Below are positions 13,598 through 23,476 of a stretch of DNA of 64,000 nt, one piece after another (positions within the stretch are counted from its first letter, which is position 1; each line of letters opens with the position of its first letter). Position numbers and translations under genes: made by a program. The stretch comes from Elmis aenea (lineage: Eukaryota > Arthropoda > Insecta > Coleoptera > Elmidae): NCBI GenBank assembly GCA_947652605.1, contig OX393581.1, positions 31,056,788 to 31,120,787 on the forward strand, in the 5' to 3' direction. A model generated the notes under the pieces. The model had not been told where the DNA came from. It searched no databases and saw nothing but the letters and a program-made list of their open reading frames with translations.

Positions 13598-13817
13598 TAA
13601 CCGACATGCACTTAGCTCTAATTCTTTTAATTTCATCCACTGTTAATACGGATTTGTAATGTGATTGAATAGAAGTAGAAAACGAATTTATGGGCAATAA
13701 TTCTTAGGATATTAAATTGACTATATAATTATCTGGCGTTTTAAATATGTCACCTAGAATTTCAATGATATTATTGTTAACAATAACTTTACTTTGACAA
13801 TATTGAGTAAAGTCAGA

Positions 13818-15870
13818 TTATGACATATGGGTTTTAACAGTATCTACCTGATACATCCGAGTAAGTGCATCCGCGTTTGAATTAAGCTTGCCCGCTTTAT
13901 GTATGATTTCATAATCATATTCCTGTAGGTTTAAATGAAATTTTATTAGTCTACTACCTGGATCTTTGACGTTAAATAGCCAAACTAGAGGTCGGTGATC
14001 AGTGAGGATTTTGAATTTTCTACCGAAAAGATAGGGGCGAAAATATCTAACCGTCCAAACAATAGCCAATAGTTCTTTTTCGGTTGTTGAATAATTTAAT
14101 TCGGCGTTGTTTAAAGCGCGGCTACAGTACGCTATAGGAAGATCTTTATTGATTTCACCTTGACTTAATATACCAGCAATATGTGTATGACTGGCATCAG
14201 TAGTTACAATAAATTCTTTAGAAAAGTTTGGGTATTGCAGCAATTTTAATTTATCGCAAACAGTTTGACACGATTGAGTCCACACAAAGTGAACACCCTT
14301 CTTTAATAATTTAATCAATGGTGATGTCAATGTACTATAGCCATCAATGAATCTGCGGTAATAACCGCACATACCTAAAAACGTCTTGATATTTTTGATA
14401 TTTACTGGAGTGGGATACTTTACAATTGATATTGTTTTTTGAGGGTCAGGCAAAATGCCTTTTTTTGTAATTAAATGACCCAAATATGAAACTTCCTTTC
14501 GCAAAAAATTGCTTTTGTCGGGTTGGAGTTGTAAATTATAATCTAGTTTTTCTAAAATAGCCCGTAATTTTTTATTGTGATATGTTAGGCTAGATCCGTA
14601 AATAACTATGTCGTCTAAGTAAACGAAACATTTAATGCCTTGTAATCCGGTTAATACGGTGTTCATGACGCGTTGAAAACTCGCCGGAGCCCCTTTTAAT
14701 CCGAAGGGCATACGATTATATTCGAAATGACGTACGCAGTGCTAAATGCGGTTTTTTCTTTGTCGCTTTCTGACATTGGTATTTGATGAAAACCGTTTGC
14801 GAGGTCTAATGTTGAGAAATATTTGCTATGACTAAATTGATCCAAAATTTCAGTTATGTTAGGCAGAGGGTAAGCGTCCCCTACAGTGATATCGTTTAAT
14901 TTTCGATAATCCACCACTACTCTGAATTTTTTGTTTCCCAAAGAGTCCGCCTTGGTTGGTACGATTAATAAAGGGAAATTCCAAGGTGATTTTGAAGGCC
15001 TAATTACTTTATCGGTTAGCATTTTATTAATTTGTGAATTTATTTCTTCACTTTGTGCATGGGCCAACCTGTAAGGCTTTACATGAATTGGTCCTGTATC
15101 AGATTTTGTAGGAATTTTGTGACATGCTGCGGATCTGTATTTTAAAGCATCATCAGGTAAATAAAATGTTTCGGTAAAATGTTCGAATATATTTAAAATG
15201 CTATGTTTTTCCTCTGAGTTTAGATGTGACAAATTAATTAATGATTTTAGAATTTCGAACCGATTAGTATTTGTTGCAGGAGCAACTAAAGTATTAACTG
15301 ACTTTTTGGAATCGGTATTGAAAGGTAATTTTTCGATTTCGACGCGAGGTACCGGTATTTATATATCATTTTTATTAGTGTTAAGCACGGAGACGATACA
15401 TTTACCATTTTCAGATTTGGTTAAGCAAGAAATAAGATATACACCTGGGGCAATGATTTTGGAACTGACTATACCGTCGAATTTGAAAGTAGTGTAGACG
15501 TATACTAACTTTTCACTTCGTGAGTGTAGATTTAGGTTCGCTTGGTTAGAAGGCCCCAGATTTGCGGAATTTTTAAACAAAATAAGTTTGTTGTTGGAAT
15601 AATCGATAATTTTTAATTAGAAAATCTCTGCCTAGAATACCGTCGTCTGCGAAAGAAAAGTCGTCTGGCAAAATATTAAATTGATGTTGATACATTTTGT
15701 TGTTAATTTTAAAGTCAATAGTAGACGTTCCCTGCGTTTAAAATTTGTTACTTGTTATTCCACTTATTTGGATTGACTCGGCGTGATTTATTTCGGAAGA
15801 TGATAAACATGTAGATTTTAGTAAACTTATATCAGCACCATTATCGACTAATAAATTTAAAACACGATTT
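13818..15870 (-). pseudogene. pol: Gypsy pol fragment: protease, reverse transcriptase, RNase H
   Basis: On the minus strand a protease-like LLVDNGADI lies near 15820-15865; the usual D-T/S-G has N at the second position. The linker domain follows (15359-15580, ..IAPGVYL.. and ..NTN..). The reverse transcriptase fingers and palm come next (about 14696-15232, with VVDYRKLND and LDLANGFHQI). A 1-base frameshift falls at about 14725-14740. The palm then continues from MPFGLKGAPASFQ with the catalytic YLDD, followed by RNase H (TDASHTH, TDHRPLVWLF, ADALTR) to a stop at 13818. Integrase is missing. Frameshifts also separate protease, linker and polymerase. Confidence 0.85.
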
Positions 15871-16029
15871 TGAGTATTTGGTAAAACGACTTGAATACAT
15901 TTAACATTACAGTCGTAGTTTAGGTTTAGATCGTCACCGACATTAACGTTTAATGAATTGCTTACATTTTCGCTAGTGCTTGCCTGAGGGTTGGAATTGG
16001 TGAAATTTTGTTAATTGTTAATAAAAGCT

Positions 16030-16890
16030 CGTTTTCGGCAGTTACTTATATCGTGACCCCTGTTTTTGCAATACCTGCAAAATAATTGATATTGGAAATG
16101 GGGTCGCGACGAAGAATTAGATACGTAAAACTTATTTTGGCTGTTACCATAACAAGACGTTGTATCATGCCCGGATTTTTTGCAATCGATTTTGCATCGT
16201 TGTAGAATACCCTATGACTACAGTGATCGTTTGCCAATTCGCTCTCTTTTTGAATCGCGTAATCGAAAGCCGAATTTAAAGTAGTAAAATTGCGTGCCTG
16301 AACTAAAAGTTTTAAGGGATGTCGAATACCCAAAATAAAATAATTTAGAGCTCTGTTTTTTGTATAATTTTGAAATAGTTGCAATTTCTGCGTCACCTTT
16401 ATTTTTAGATAGTTCTTAAATTAATGGATTGACGATTGAATTTAGCCTGTTAAAGTAATAAGTTATATTTTCACTATTGCTTTGCCTAAAATTTATGAAT
16501 TGATTTTCTAAAGCGTTAACAGAAATACGTCTAGAAAAATGTTGATCCAGTATTTGGGTTAATCGCTCAAATGAATTAACTTTTGAATACTAAATAGCAC
16601 CAAACGCTGTTCCAGACAATTTAGTTAAGGTGTACTCTAACAGAACTTCAATATCTGCAGGATCGCAACGTTGAGAAACAATTTTTAAACAATTTGAAAA
16701 TTCTGGATATTTGTTGCAAACACCGTCAAAATTTGGAATAATTTTCAAACAACTATCGAAAGGTAAATATTTACGATTTTCATTTGTTTCTCGGTTGGAA
16801 TTGGAATTTTGTCCGTTTCTGACCATATTGGAAAATTGGAATAAAATAGGATTTTGAAAAGAATTGCGACTCACCACTATCGCTTTAGTC
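16030..16890 (-). pseudogene. gag: Gypsy gag fragment with zinc knuckles
   Basis: The N-terminal part (about 16590-16877) has the Gag matrix/capsid pattern (IIPNFDG, then LTKLSGTAFGAI). A second open piece (about 16046-16396) carries the capsid C-terminal pattern with ..ILGIRHPLKLLVQ. In a shifted frame, two nucleic-acid-binding knuckles are legible. One is a C-x4-H-x4-C remnant near 16160-16190 (CKKSGHDTTSC). The other is complete, CRYCKNRGHDISNC, at about 16030-16075. The break-up into three frames shows that it no longer makes Gag. Confidence 0.75.
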
Positions 16891-17005
16891 CTCGAAGAAG
16901 ACGAACGCTGTCCGCGATGAGGATGCGTTGACTCTGGATTGATTCCGGAGATGCTGCCAATTAGATGCGAAGAAGGACTCCTTCAGGAACTCGACATCGA
17001 AAATA

Positions 17006-17022
17006 TCCCAGCGCTGCCACCA
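17006..17022 (-). other. Candidate tRNA primer-binding site
   Basis: Eight bases inside the LTR end, the minus strand reads TGGTGGCAGCGCTGGGA. It starts with TGG, as sites complementary to a tRNA CCA end do. The priming tRNA was not identified. Confidence 0.45.
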
Positions 17023-17030
17023 GTTTTATA

Positions 17031-17554
17031 TGTTAAAGATCTTGTGTAGTGTAATTACGATCGACGTACCTACCTACACTCGATCGATCACAAGTTAAAC
17101 ACTTTTTACACTTACTCGTACGTTATGTACGACGGTAAATAATCGACGAACGTTTCGACACTTAAGTACGCTTGTTCGTCTTATTTAAATGTGGGCTCGA
17201 CGTCTGCGCTTGGAGTTAGAACTCACTAATAATTGAAAGTCGCCTTTGATTGTCTTTAATAATTTATTTACATGTAGTTTACAATTTGAACGATGTTGAA
17301 TAAGATTTTGGAATCGAATTTGAACTAGAATTTGAATACTTGTATTCGATTTGATGGTTGAACTAAGAATGTCCATTTACAACTTAACTTAACTTACTAC
17401 CTAGATGTTACATACAATGTTATCCCTTTGCTGCGATTGGTCATCTTAGCAAAGGGATTTGCCCCTGAAAACATGCGTTAAAAAGATATTGAAAACTAAA
17501 GACCGGATGCTCAAGTGTCAAGCACCATGGGGGGTTCTAAGCAAAAATGTAACA
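17031..17554 (-). repeat. 5' LTR of the Gypsy element
   Basis: On the minus strand this 524-bp segment begins TGTTACATTTTTG and ends TCTTTAACA, giving the inverted terminal bases TGTTA..TAACA expected of an LTR. It lies just upstream of gag. No second copy exists in the window, so the boundaries rest on the terminal dinucleotides and position. Confidence 0.65.
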
Positions 17555-18022
17555 CTTGACTTAAAGTAACACTAAACAAAATTTATGACTATTTCTTAAA
17601 ATTAGAAAATACATTTACAGTTTACACAGAAAAAAATTCGAAACTAGAATTTATGACCAGCGGTTCATAATAGTCGGAAGGAATGTTTAACGGCTACGAA
17701 TTGAATTTTCGGCGACTAAGACGGGAAGTTACGGTTTCTCATGGAGTCGAAGGACACGAAGGGGCCTTCGAAGTCGCGTGTGGGTTATAGGGATTGTAAT
17801 ACCGGTAAACCGGTTTACCGGTAAATCGCAAAAAATGCTCTTCAAATTTTACCGGTAATTTGCCAGTTTTTTACCGGCAATTCCGGTAATTTTACAATGT
17901 CTTTCTAATCATGATAAAAATCTAAATTAAATAATCGAAAAAAAAAATTACATATATTCAAAGAGAAAAAAAAAGGGGAAAGCATACAAATGGCATATGA
18001 TTGTTTGATTGTTTACTCACTA
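17555..18022. other. Non-coding spacer with ACCGGTAAACCGGT repeats
   Basis: AT-rich. At 17799-17895 several inverted or direct copies of ACCGGTAA occur close together. They may be a decayed terminal region of the neighbouring hAT fossil, which is a guess from proximity only. Confidence 0.4.
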
Positions 18023-18165
18023 CTCGACCAACAAGTGTAGTGGAATCCGAAAAAGCTTTTTCCGCGGCTGGATTATTTTGTACAAAAATTAGGTCGCAAT
18101 TAGGAGACGATAGTTAAGATAAATTATATTTTCTACGTGGTTATTTTTTAAGAAAAGTTTAAAAT
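18023..18165 (+). pseudogene. hAT transposase C-terminal (dimerisation domain) fossil
   Basis: Plus-strand translation gives TSVVESEKAFSAAG, then KIRSQLGDDS, a stop, then DKLYFLRGYF. This is the hAT C-terminal dimerisation signature (S-x-x-SER-x-FS-x-AG ... L ... FL). One in-frame TAA interrupts it. No catalytic core is visible upstream. Confidence 0.75.
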
Positions 18166-18180
18166 AAAAAATATTGTTAA

Positions 18181-18836
18181 TCCTCCAGTGCTAACATGCG
18201 GTCTCACAGACCGACCCCCCAATTTTATCCCCGAAACTAGAAAACGCGTGTGAGGAGGGGGTTAGGCTCATCGCTATCTTCATTATATCTATTTATCGAC
18301 CAGCTGTCGTAGTGGCGAGCGTATTTTAGCGATTTTTGCCAGTTTTTTTACTATTTCGGTCTCACAGACCTGTGTTAGTATTGATGTTACTGATGGGATT
18401 ATTATTACCATTATGTAAAACTTTGTTGGAGAAGAAACTAACTGTGGTAGGCACAATAAAAAAGAACAAACGAGAAATACCCTATGATTTTGATGGTCTT
18501 GATGAAAATACGGGAAAACCACAAATTATTATGATGTACAATGTACAAAGTCTGGTGTTGATATAGTTGACAAACTATGCGCAGGCTATAACTGCGCTAG
18601 TAATACGAGAAGGTGGCCTATGGTAATTTTTTATCGTATACTAAACATAGCTGCCACAAACGCATTTGCAGCATTTAATTCAAAGAGTACAGATTCAAAT
18701 ATGCTTCGTAGTTTTTTTTTTAATATAAAGCACACTTAGAATTTAAATAATACCTATAAAATAAGCTTTGGATGAATTCGGTTCCACAGACCGATGTTAG
18801 TACTCGCGTTACAAAAATCATGTTAGTACTGGAGGG
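18181..18836. mobile_element. Internally deleted piggyBac element
   Basis: Flanked by TTAA on both sides (18177-18180 and 18837-18840). The ends are inverted: TCCTCCAGTGCTAACATG on the left, and CCCTCCAGTACTAACATG on the right when reversed. The TTAA target and the CCTCCAG-type end are hallmarks of piggyBac. At 656 bp it is far shorter than an autonomous element and keeps only the 3' part of the transposase. Confidence 0.85.
18405..18694 (+). pseudogene. piggyBac transposase C-terminal remnant
   Basis: The frame starting near 18405 reads ..LLEKKLTVVGTIKKNKREIP. After a frame change, 18545-18694 reads KSGVDIVDKLCAGYNC, then TRRWPMVIFYRILNIA. Both are C-terminal landmarks of piggyBac transposases (the GT-x-RKNKRE-x-P block, and GVDxVDQ..Y..RRWP). 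A stop and a frameshift lie between them, and the catalytic aspartates upstream are lost with the internal deletion. Confidence 0.75.
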
Positions 18837-18840
18837 TTAA

Positions 18841-19293
18841 TAGTTTGACAACAGGTATATTATGTTAAATCATTTTATATTTTATGTTCAGAATAGTTTT
18901 ATTTTCCTTGTGTTTTTTGTAATGTCGGATTATATTTTTTGTAATATTTTTATTTTATAAATTATATATTGTCATTTTATATTGTGTTATATTATTACTA
19001 CATAAAAATATATTATATACGTTAATGGCTGTTAACTAATATATTGTATTAAACTAATTGGGATAGTTTAGGCTTCAACTATCTCAATCAGTTCCATAAT
19101 AAATAAATTTATATAAATACATTTATTTTTAATATGGTTTTCGGAGTTTTTCCGGGTAATATTTAAATTAAGTCGACGTTTCGGCAAGCTCTCACTATAG
19201 GGGAGACGCAGATAAACTCCGAAAACTACATTAAAAATGTTAGTAACCGCAAAAAATCTAAAAAGAAACAATATAATATAAATATATTTAATA
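18841..19293. other. AT-rich sequence before the gap
   Basis: No gene or repeat recognised. The stretch runs into an assembly gap, so its link to the satellite that follows is not established. Confidence 0.6.
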
Positions 19294-19493
19294 NNNNNNN
19301 NNNNNNNNNNNNNNNNNNNNNNNNNNNNNNNNNNNNNNNNNNNNNNNNNNNNNNNNNNNNNNNNNNNNNNNNNNNNNNNNNNNNNNNNNNNNNNNNNNNN
19401 NNNNNNNNNNNNNNNNNNNNNNNNNNNNNNNNNNNNNNNNNNNNNNNNNNNNNNNNNNNNNNNNNNNNNNNNNNNNNNNNNNNNNNNNNNNNN
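19294..19493. other. Assembly gap (200 N)
   Basis: Exactly 200 undetermined bases between AT-rich sequence and an 18-bp tandem array. The round number suggests a placeholder of unknown true length. Confidence 0.98.
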
Positions 19494-21484
19494 AAGAACG
19501 CTGCGCATAAAAAGAAATTGCGCATAAAAAGAACGCTGAGCATAGAAAGAACGCTGCGCAAAAAAAAAACGCAGTGCATAGAAAGAATGCTGCGCATAGA
19601 AAGAGCGCAGCTCATAGAAAAAACGCTGCGCACAAAAAGAACACTGCGCACAAAAAAAACACCGCGCACAAAAAGAACGCCGCGTATAAAAAGAAAATGC
19701 GCATAGAAAGAACGCTGCGCATAGAAAGAACGCTGCGCATAGAAAGAGCGCAGCGCATAGAAAGAACGCTGCGCATAAAAAGAACGCTGCACATAGAAAG
19801 AACACTGCGAATAGAAAGAACAACGCGCATAAAAAGAAAATGCGCATAAAAAGAACGCTGCGCAAAAAAAGAACGCTGCGCATAAAAAGAACGCTGCGCA
19901 AAGAAAGAACGCTGCGCAGGAAAAGAACGCTGCGCAAAGAAAGAACGCTGCGCATAAAAAGAACACTGCGCATAGAAAGAACGCCGCGCAAAGAAAGAAC
20001 GATGCGCACAAAAAGAACACCGCGCACAAAAAGAACGCTGCACAAAGAAAGAACGCTGCGCATAAAAAGAACGCTGCGCAAAGAAAGAACGCTGCGCATG
20101 AAAAGAACGCTGCGCATAGAAAGAACGCTGCGCATAAAAAGAACGCTGCGCAAAGAAAGAACGATGCGCACAGAAAGAACACCGCGCACAAAAAGAACGC
20201 TGCACAAAGAAAGAACGCTGCGCATAAAAAGAACGCTGCGCATAGAAAGAACGCTGCGCATAGAAAGAACGCCGCGCATAAAAAGAACGCTGCGCAAAGA
20301 AAGAACACTGCGCATAAAAAGAACACTGCGCATAGAAAGAACGCCACGCAAAGAAAGAACGATGCGCACAGAAAGAACACCGCGCACAAAAAGAACGCTG
20401 CGCAAAGAAAGAACGCTGCGCATAAAAAGAACGCTGCGCAAAGAAAGAACGCTGCGCATGAAAAGAACGCTGCGCATAGAAAGAACGCTGCGCATAAAAA
20501 GAACGTTGCGCACAGAAAGATTACTGCGCACAAAAAGAACGCTGCGCAAAAAAAGAACGCTGCGCATAAAAAGAACGCTGCGCAAAGAAAGAACGCTGCG
20601 CATGAAAAGAACGCTGCGCATAGAAAGAACGCTGCGCATAAAAAGAACGCTGCGCACAGAAAGAACACCGCGCACAAAAAGAACGCTGCGCAAAGAAAGA
20701 ACGCTGCGCATAAAAAGAACGCTGCGCAAAAAAAGAACGCTGCACATGAAAAGAACGCTGCGCATAGAAAGAACGCTGCGCATAAAAAGAACGCTGCGCA
20801 TAGAAAGAACGCCGCGCATAAAAAGAACGCTGCGCAAAGAAAGAACGCTGCGCATAAAAAGAACACTGCGCATAGAAAGAACGCCGCGCAAAGAAAAAAC
20901 GATGCGCACAGAAAGAACACCGCGCACAAAAAGAACGCTGCGCAAAGAAAGAACGCTGCGCATAAAAAGAACGCTGCGCAAAGAAAGAACGCTGCGCATG
21001 AAAAAAACGCTGCGCATAGAAAGAACGCTGCGCATAGAAAGAACGCTGCGCATAAAAAGAACGTTGCGCACAGAAAGAATACTGCGCACCAAAAAAACGC
21101 TGCGCAAAAAAAGAACGCTGCGCATAAAAAGAACGCTGCGCAAAGAAAGAACGCTGCGCATGAAAAGAACGCTGCGCATAGAAAGAACGCTGCGCATAAA
21201 AAGAACGCTGCGCATAAAAAGAACGCTGCACATAGAAAGAACGCTCCGCATAGAAAAAACGCCGCGCATAAAAAAACGCTGCGCATAGAAAGAACCCTGC
21301 GCATAAAAAGAACGCTGCGCATAAAAGAACGCTGCGCATAGAAAAAACGCTGCGCATAAAAAGAACGCTGCGCATAGAAAGAACGCTGCGCATAAAAAGA
21401 ACGCTGCGCATAGAAAGAACGCTGCGCATAAAAAGAACGCTGCGCATAGAAAGAACGCGGCGCATTGAAAGAACGCGGCGCGTA
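19494..21484. repeat. 18-bp minisatellite, first array
   Basis: About 110 tandem copies of an 18-mer of the form AAGAACGCTGCGCATARA. Variants at the last positions (CATAGA, CATAAA, CAAAGA, CACAGA) recur in a higher-order pattern. Because 18 is divisible by three, all frames stay open for hundreds of codons with six-residue repeats, which explains the apparent giant proteins on both strands. The array grades into the CGGCGCGTAGAA form seen at the end of ordinary satellite units. Confidence 0.95.
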
Positions 21485-21805
21485 GAACATGATGATGGTC
21501 TTAAGAGTGACGAAACATTCGAAACTCCAAATCTTATTAGTCTACTCGATAACAGTTAATAAACAGCGAAAACCGCACGTTTCTATCTCTACCCGTTCTC
21601 GATATACGAAATTGTAGCCCTGAAGATGGGTCAACCTAATTAGAAACGTTATAAAATGCAACTTGGCTTAAAAAGAGGATCGCAATGGCGAAAACCGCAC
21701 ATTCCTATCTGCAACGGTTTTCCAGTTATAAATAAAGTTAATTTTAACCTGAAGATGGTCCAAAAAGTTCGAAACTTCGTATTAAAAAATTCCTCTCGAC
21801 AACAC
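21485..21805 (+). repeat. Satellite leader fragment between the two 18-bp arrays
   Basis: The first 320 bp of a normal satellite leader (AGTGACGAAAC.. to ..CTCTCGACAACAC) after the first 18-mer array. It is cut off and joined directly to AAAAGAAAATGCG, the inside of another 18-mer array. Confidence 0.9.
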
Positions 21806-23476
21806 AAAAGAAAATGCGCATAAAAAGAACGCTGCGCAAAAAAAGAACGCTGCGCATAAAAAGAACGCTGCGCAAAGAAAGAACGCTGCGCAGGAAAAGA
21901 ACGCTGCGCAAAGAAAGAACGCTGCGCATAAAAAGAACACTGCGCATAGAAAGAACGCCGCGCAAAGAAAGAACGATGCGCACAAAAAGAACACCGCGCA
22001 CAAAAAGAACGCTGCACAAAGAAAGAACGCTGCGCATAAAAAGAACGCTGCGCAAAGAAAGAACGCTGCGCATGAAAAGAACGCTGCGCATAGAAAGAAC
22101 GCTGCGCATAAAAAGAACGCTGCGCAAAGAAAGAACGATGCGCACAGAAAGAACACCGCGCACAAAAAGAACGCTGCACAAAGAAAGAACGCTGCGCATA
22201 AAAAGAACGCTGCGCATAGAAAGAACGCTGCGCATAGAAAGAACGCCGCGCATAAAAAGAACGCTGCGCAAAGAAAGAACACTGCGCATAAAAAGAACAC
22301 TGCGCATAGAAAGAACGCCACGCAAAGAAAGAACGATGCGCACAGAAAGAACACCGCGCACAAAAAGAACGCTGCGCAAAGAAAGAACGCTGCGCATAAA
22401 AAGAACGCTGCGCAAAGAAAGAACGCTGCGCATGAAAAGAACGCTGCGCATAGAAAGAACGCTGCGCATAAAAAGAACGTTGCGCACAGAAAGATTACTG
22501 CGCACAAAAAGAACGCTGCGCAAAAAAAGAACGCTGCGCATAAAAAGAACGCTGCGCAAAGAAAGAACGCTGCGCATGAAAAGAACGCTGCGCATAGAAA
22601 GAACGCTGCGCATAAAAAGAACGCTGCGCACAGAAAGAACACCGCGCACAAAAAGAACGCTGCGCAAAGAAAGAACGCTGCGCATAAAAAGAACGCTGCG
22701 CAAAAAAAGAACGCTGCACATGAAAAGAACGCTGCGCATAGAAAGAACGCTGCGCATAAAAAGAACGCTGCGCATAGAAAGAACGCCGCGCATAAAAAGA
22801 ACGCTGCGCAAAGAAAGAACGCTGCGCATAAAAAGAACACTGCGCATAGAAAGAACGCCGCGCAAAGAAAAAACGATGCGCACAGAAAGAACACCGCGCA
22901 CAAAAAGAACGCTGCGCAAAGAAAGAACGCTGCGCATAAAAAGAACGCTGCGCAAAGAAAGAACGCTGCGCATGAAAAAAACGCTGCGCATAGAAAGAAC
23001 GCTGCGCATAGAAAGAACGCTGCGCATAAAAAGAACGTTGCGCACAGAAAGAATACTGCGCACCAAAAAAACGCTGCGCAAAAAAAGAACGCTGCGCATA
23101 AAAAGAACGCTGCGCAAAGAAAGAACGCTGCGCATGAAAAGAACGCTGCGCATAGAAAGAACGCTGCGCATAAAAAGAACGCTGCGCATAAAAAGAACGC
23201 TGCACATAGAAAGAACGCTCCGCATAGAAAAAACGCCGCGCATAAAAAAACGCTGCGCATAGAAAGAACCCTGCGCATAAAAAGAACGCTGCGCATAAAA
23301 GAACGCTGCGCATAGAAAAAACGCTGCGCATAGAAAGAACGCTGCGCATAGAAAGAACGCTGCGCATAGAAAGAACGCTGCGCATAGAAAGAACGCTGCG
23401 CATAGAAAGAACGCTGCGCATAAAAAGAACGCTGCGCATAGAAAGAACGCGGCGCATTGAAAGAACGCGGCGCGTA
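21806..23476. repeat. 18-bp minisatellite, second array (duplicate of the first)
   Basis: Repeats the first array from 19832 onward at an offset of 1974 bp, with the same order of variant 18-mers. Near 23320-23440 the copies are more uniform (CATAGAAAG repeated) and the offset becomes 1992, a gain of one 18-bp unit. Confidence 0.95.

Larger units (their letters stand above)
13598..17554 (-). mobile_element. Ty3/Gypsy LTR retrotransposon, 3'-truncated
   Basis: Read on the minus strand: one LTR (17031-17554), a possible primer-binding site, gag with zinc knuckles, protease, reverse transcriptase and RNase H, then a break against satellite at 13597. Integrase and the second LTR are absent, so no target-site duplication can be tested. 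Frameshifts and stops in gag and pol make it a fossil. The order PR-RT-RH and the motifs YLDD and TDASH place it in Ty3/Gypsy rather than Copia or BEL. Confidence 0.85.

Noticed and set aside
19068..21490. Very long open frames (over 700 codons) on both strands
   Set aside because: They are products of the 18-bp period, run through the N gap, and encode only six-residue repeats in every frame.
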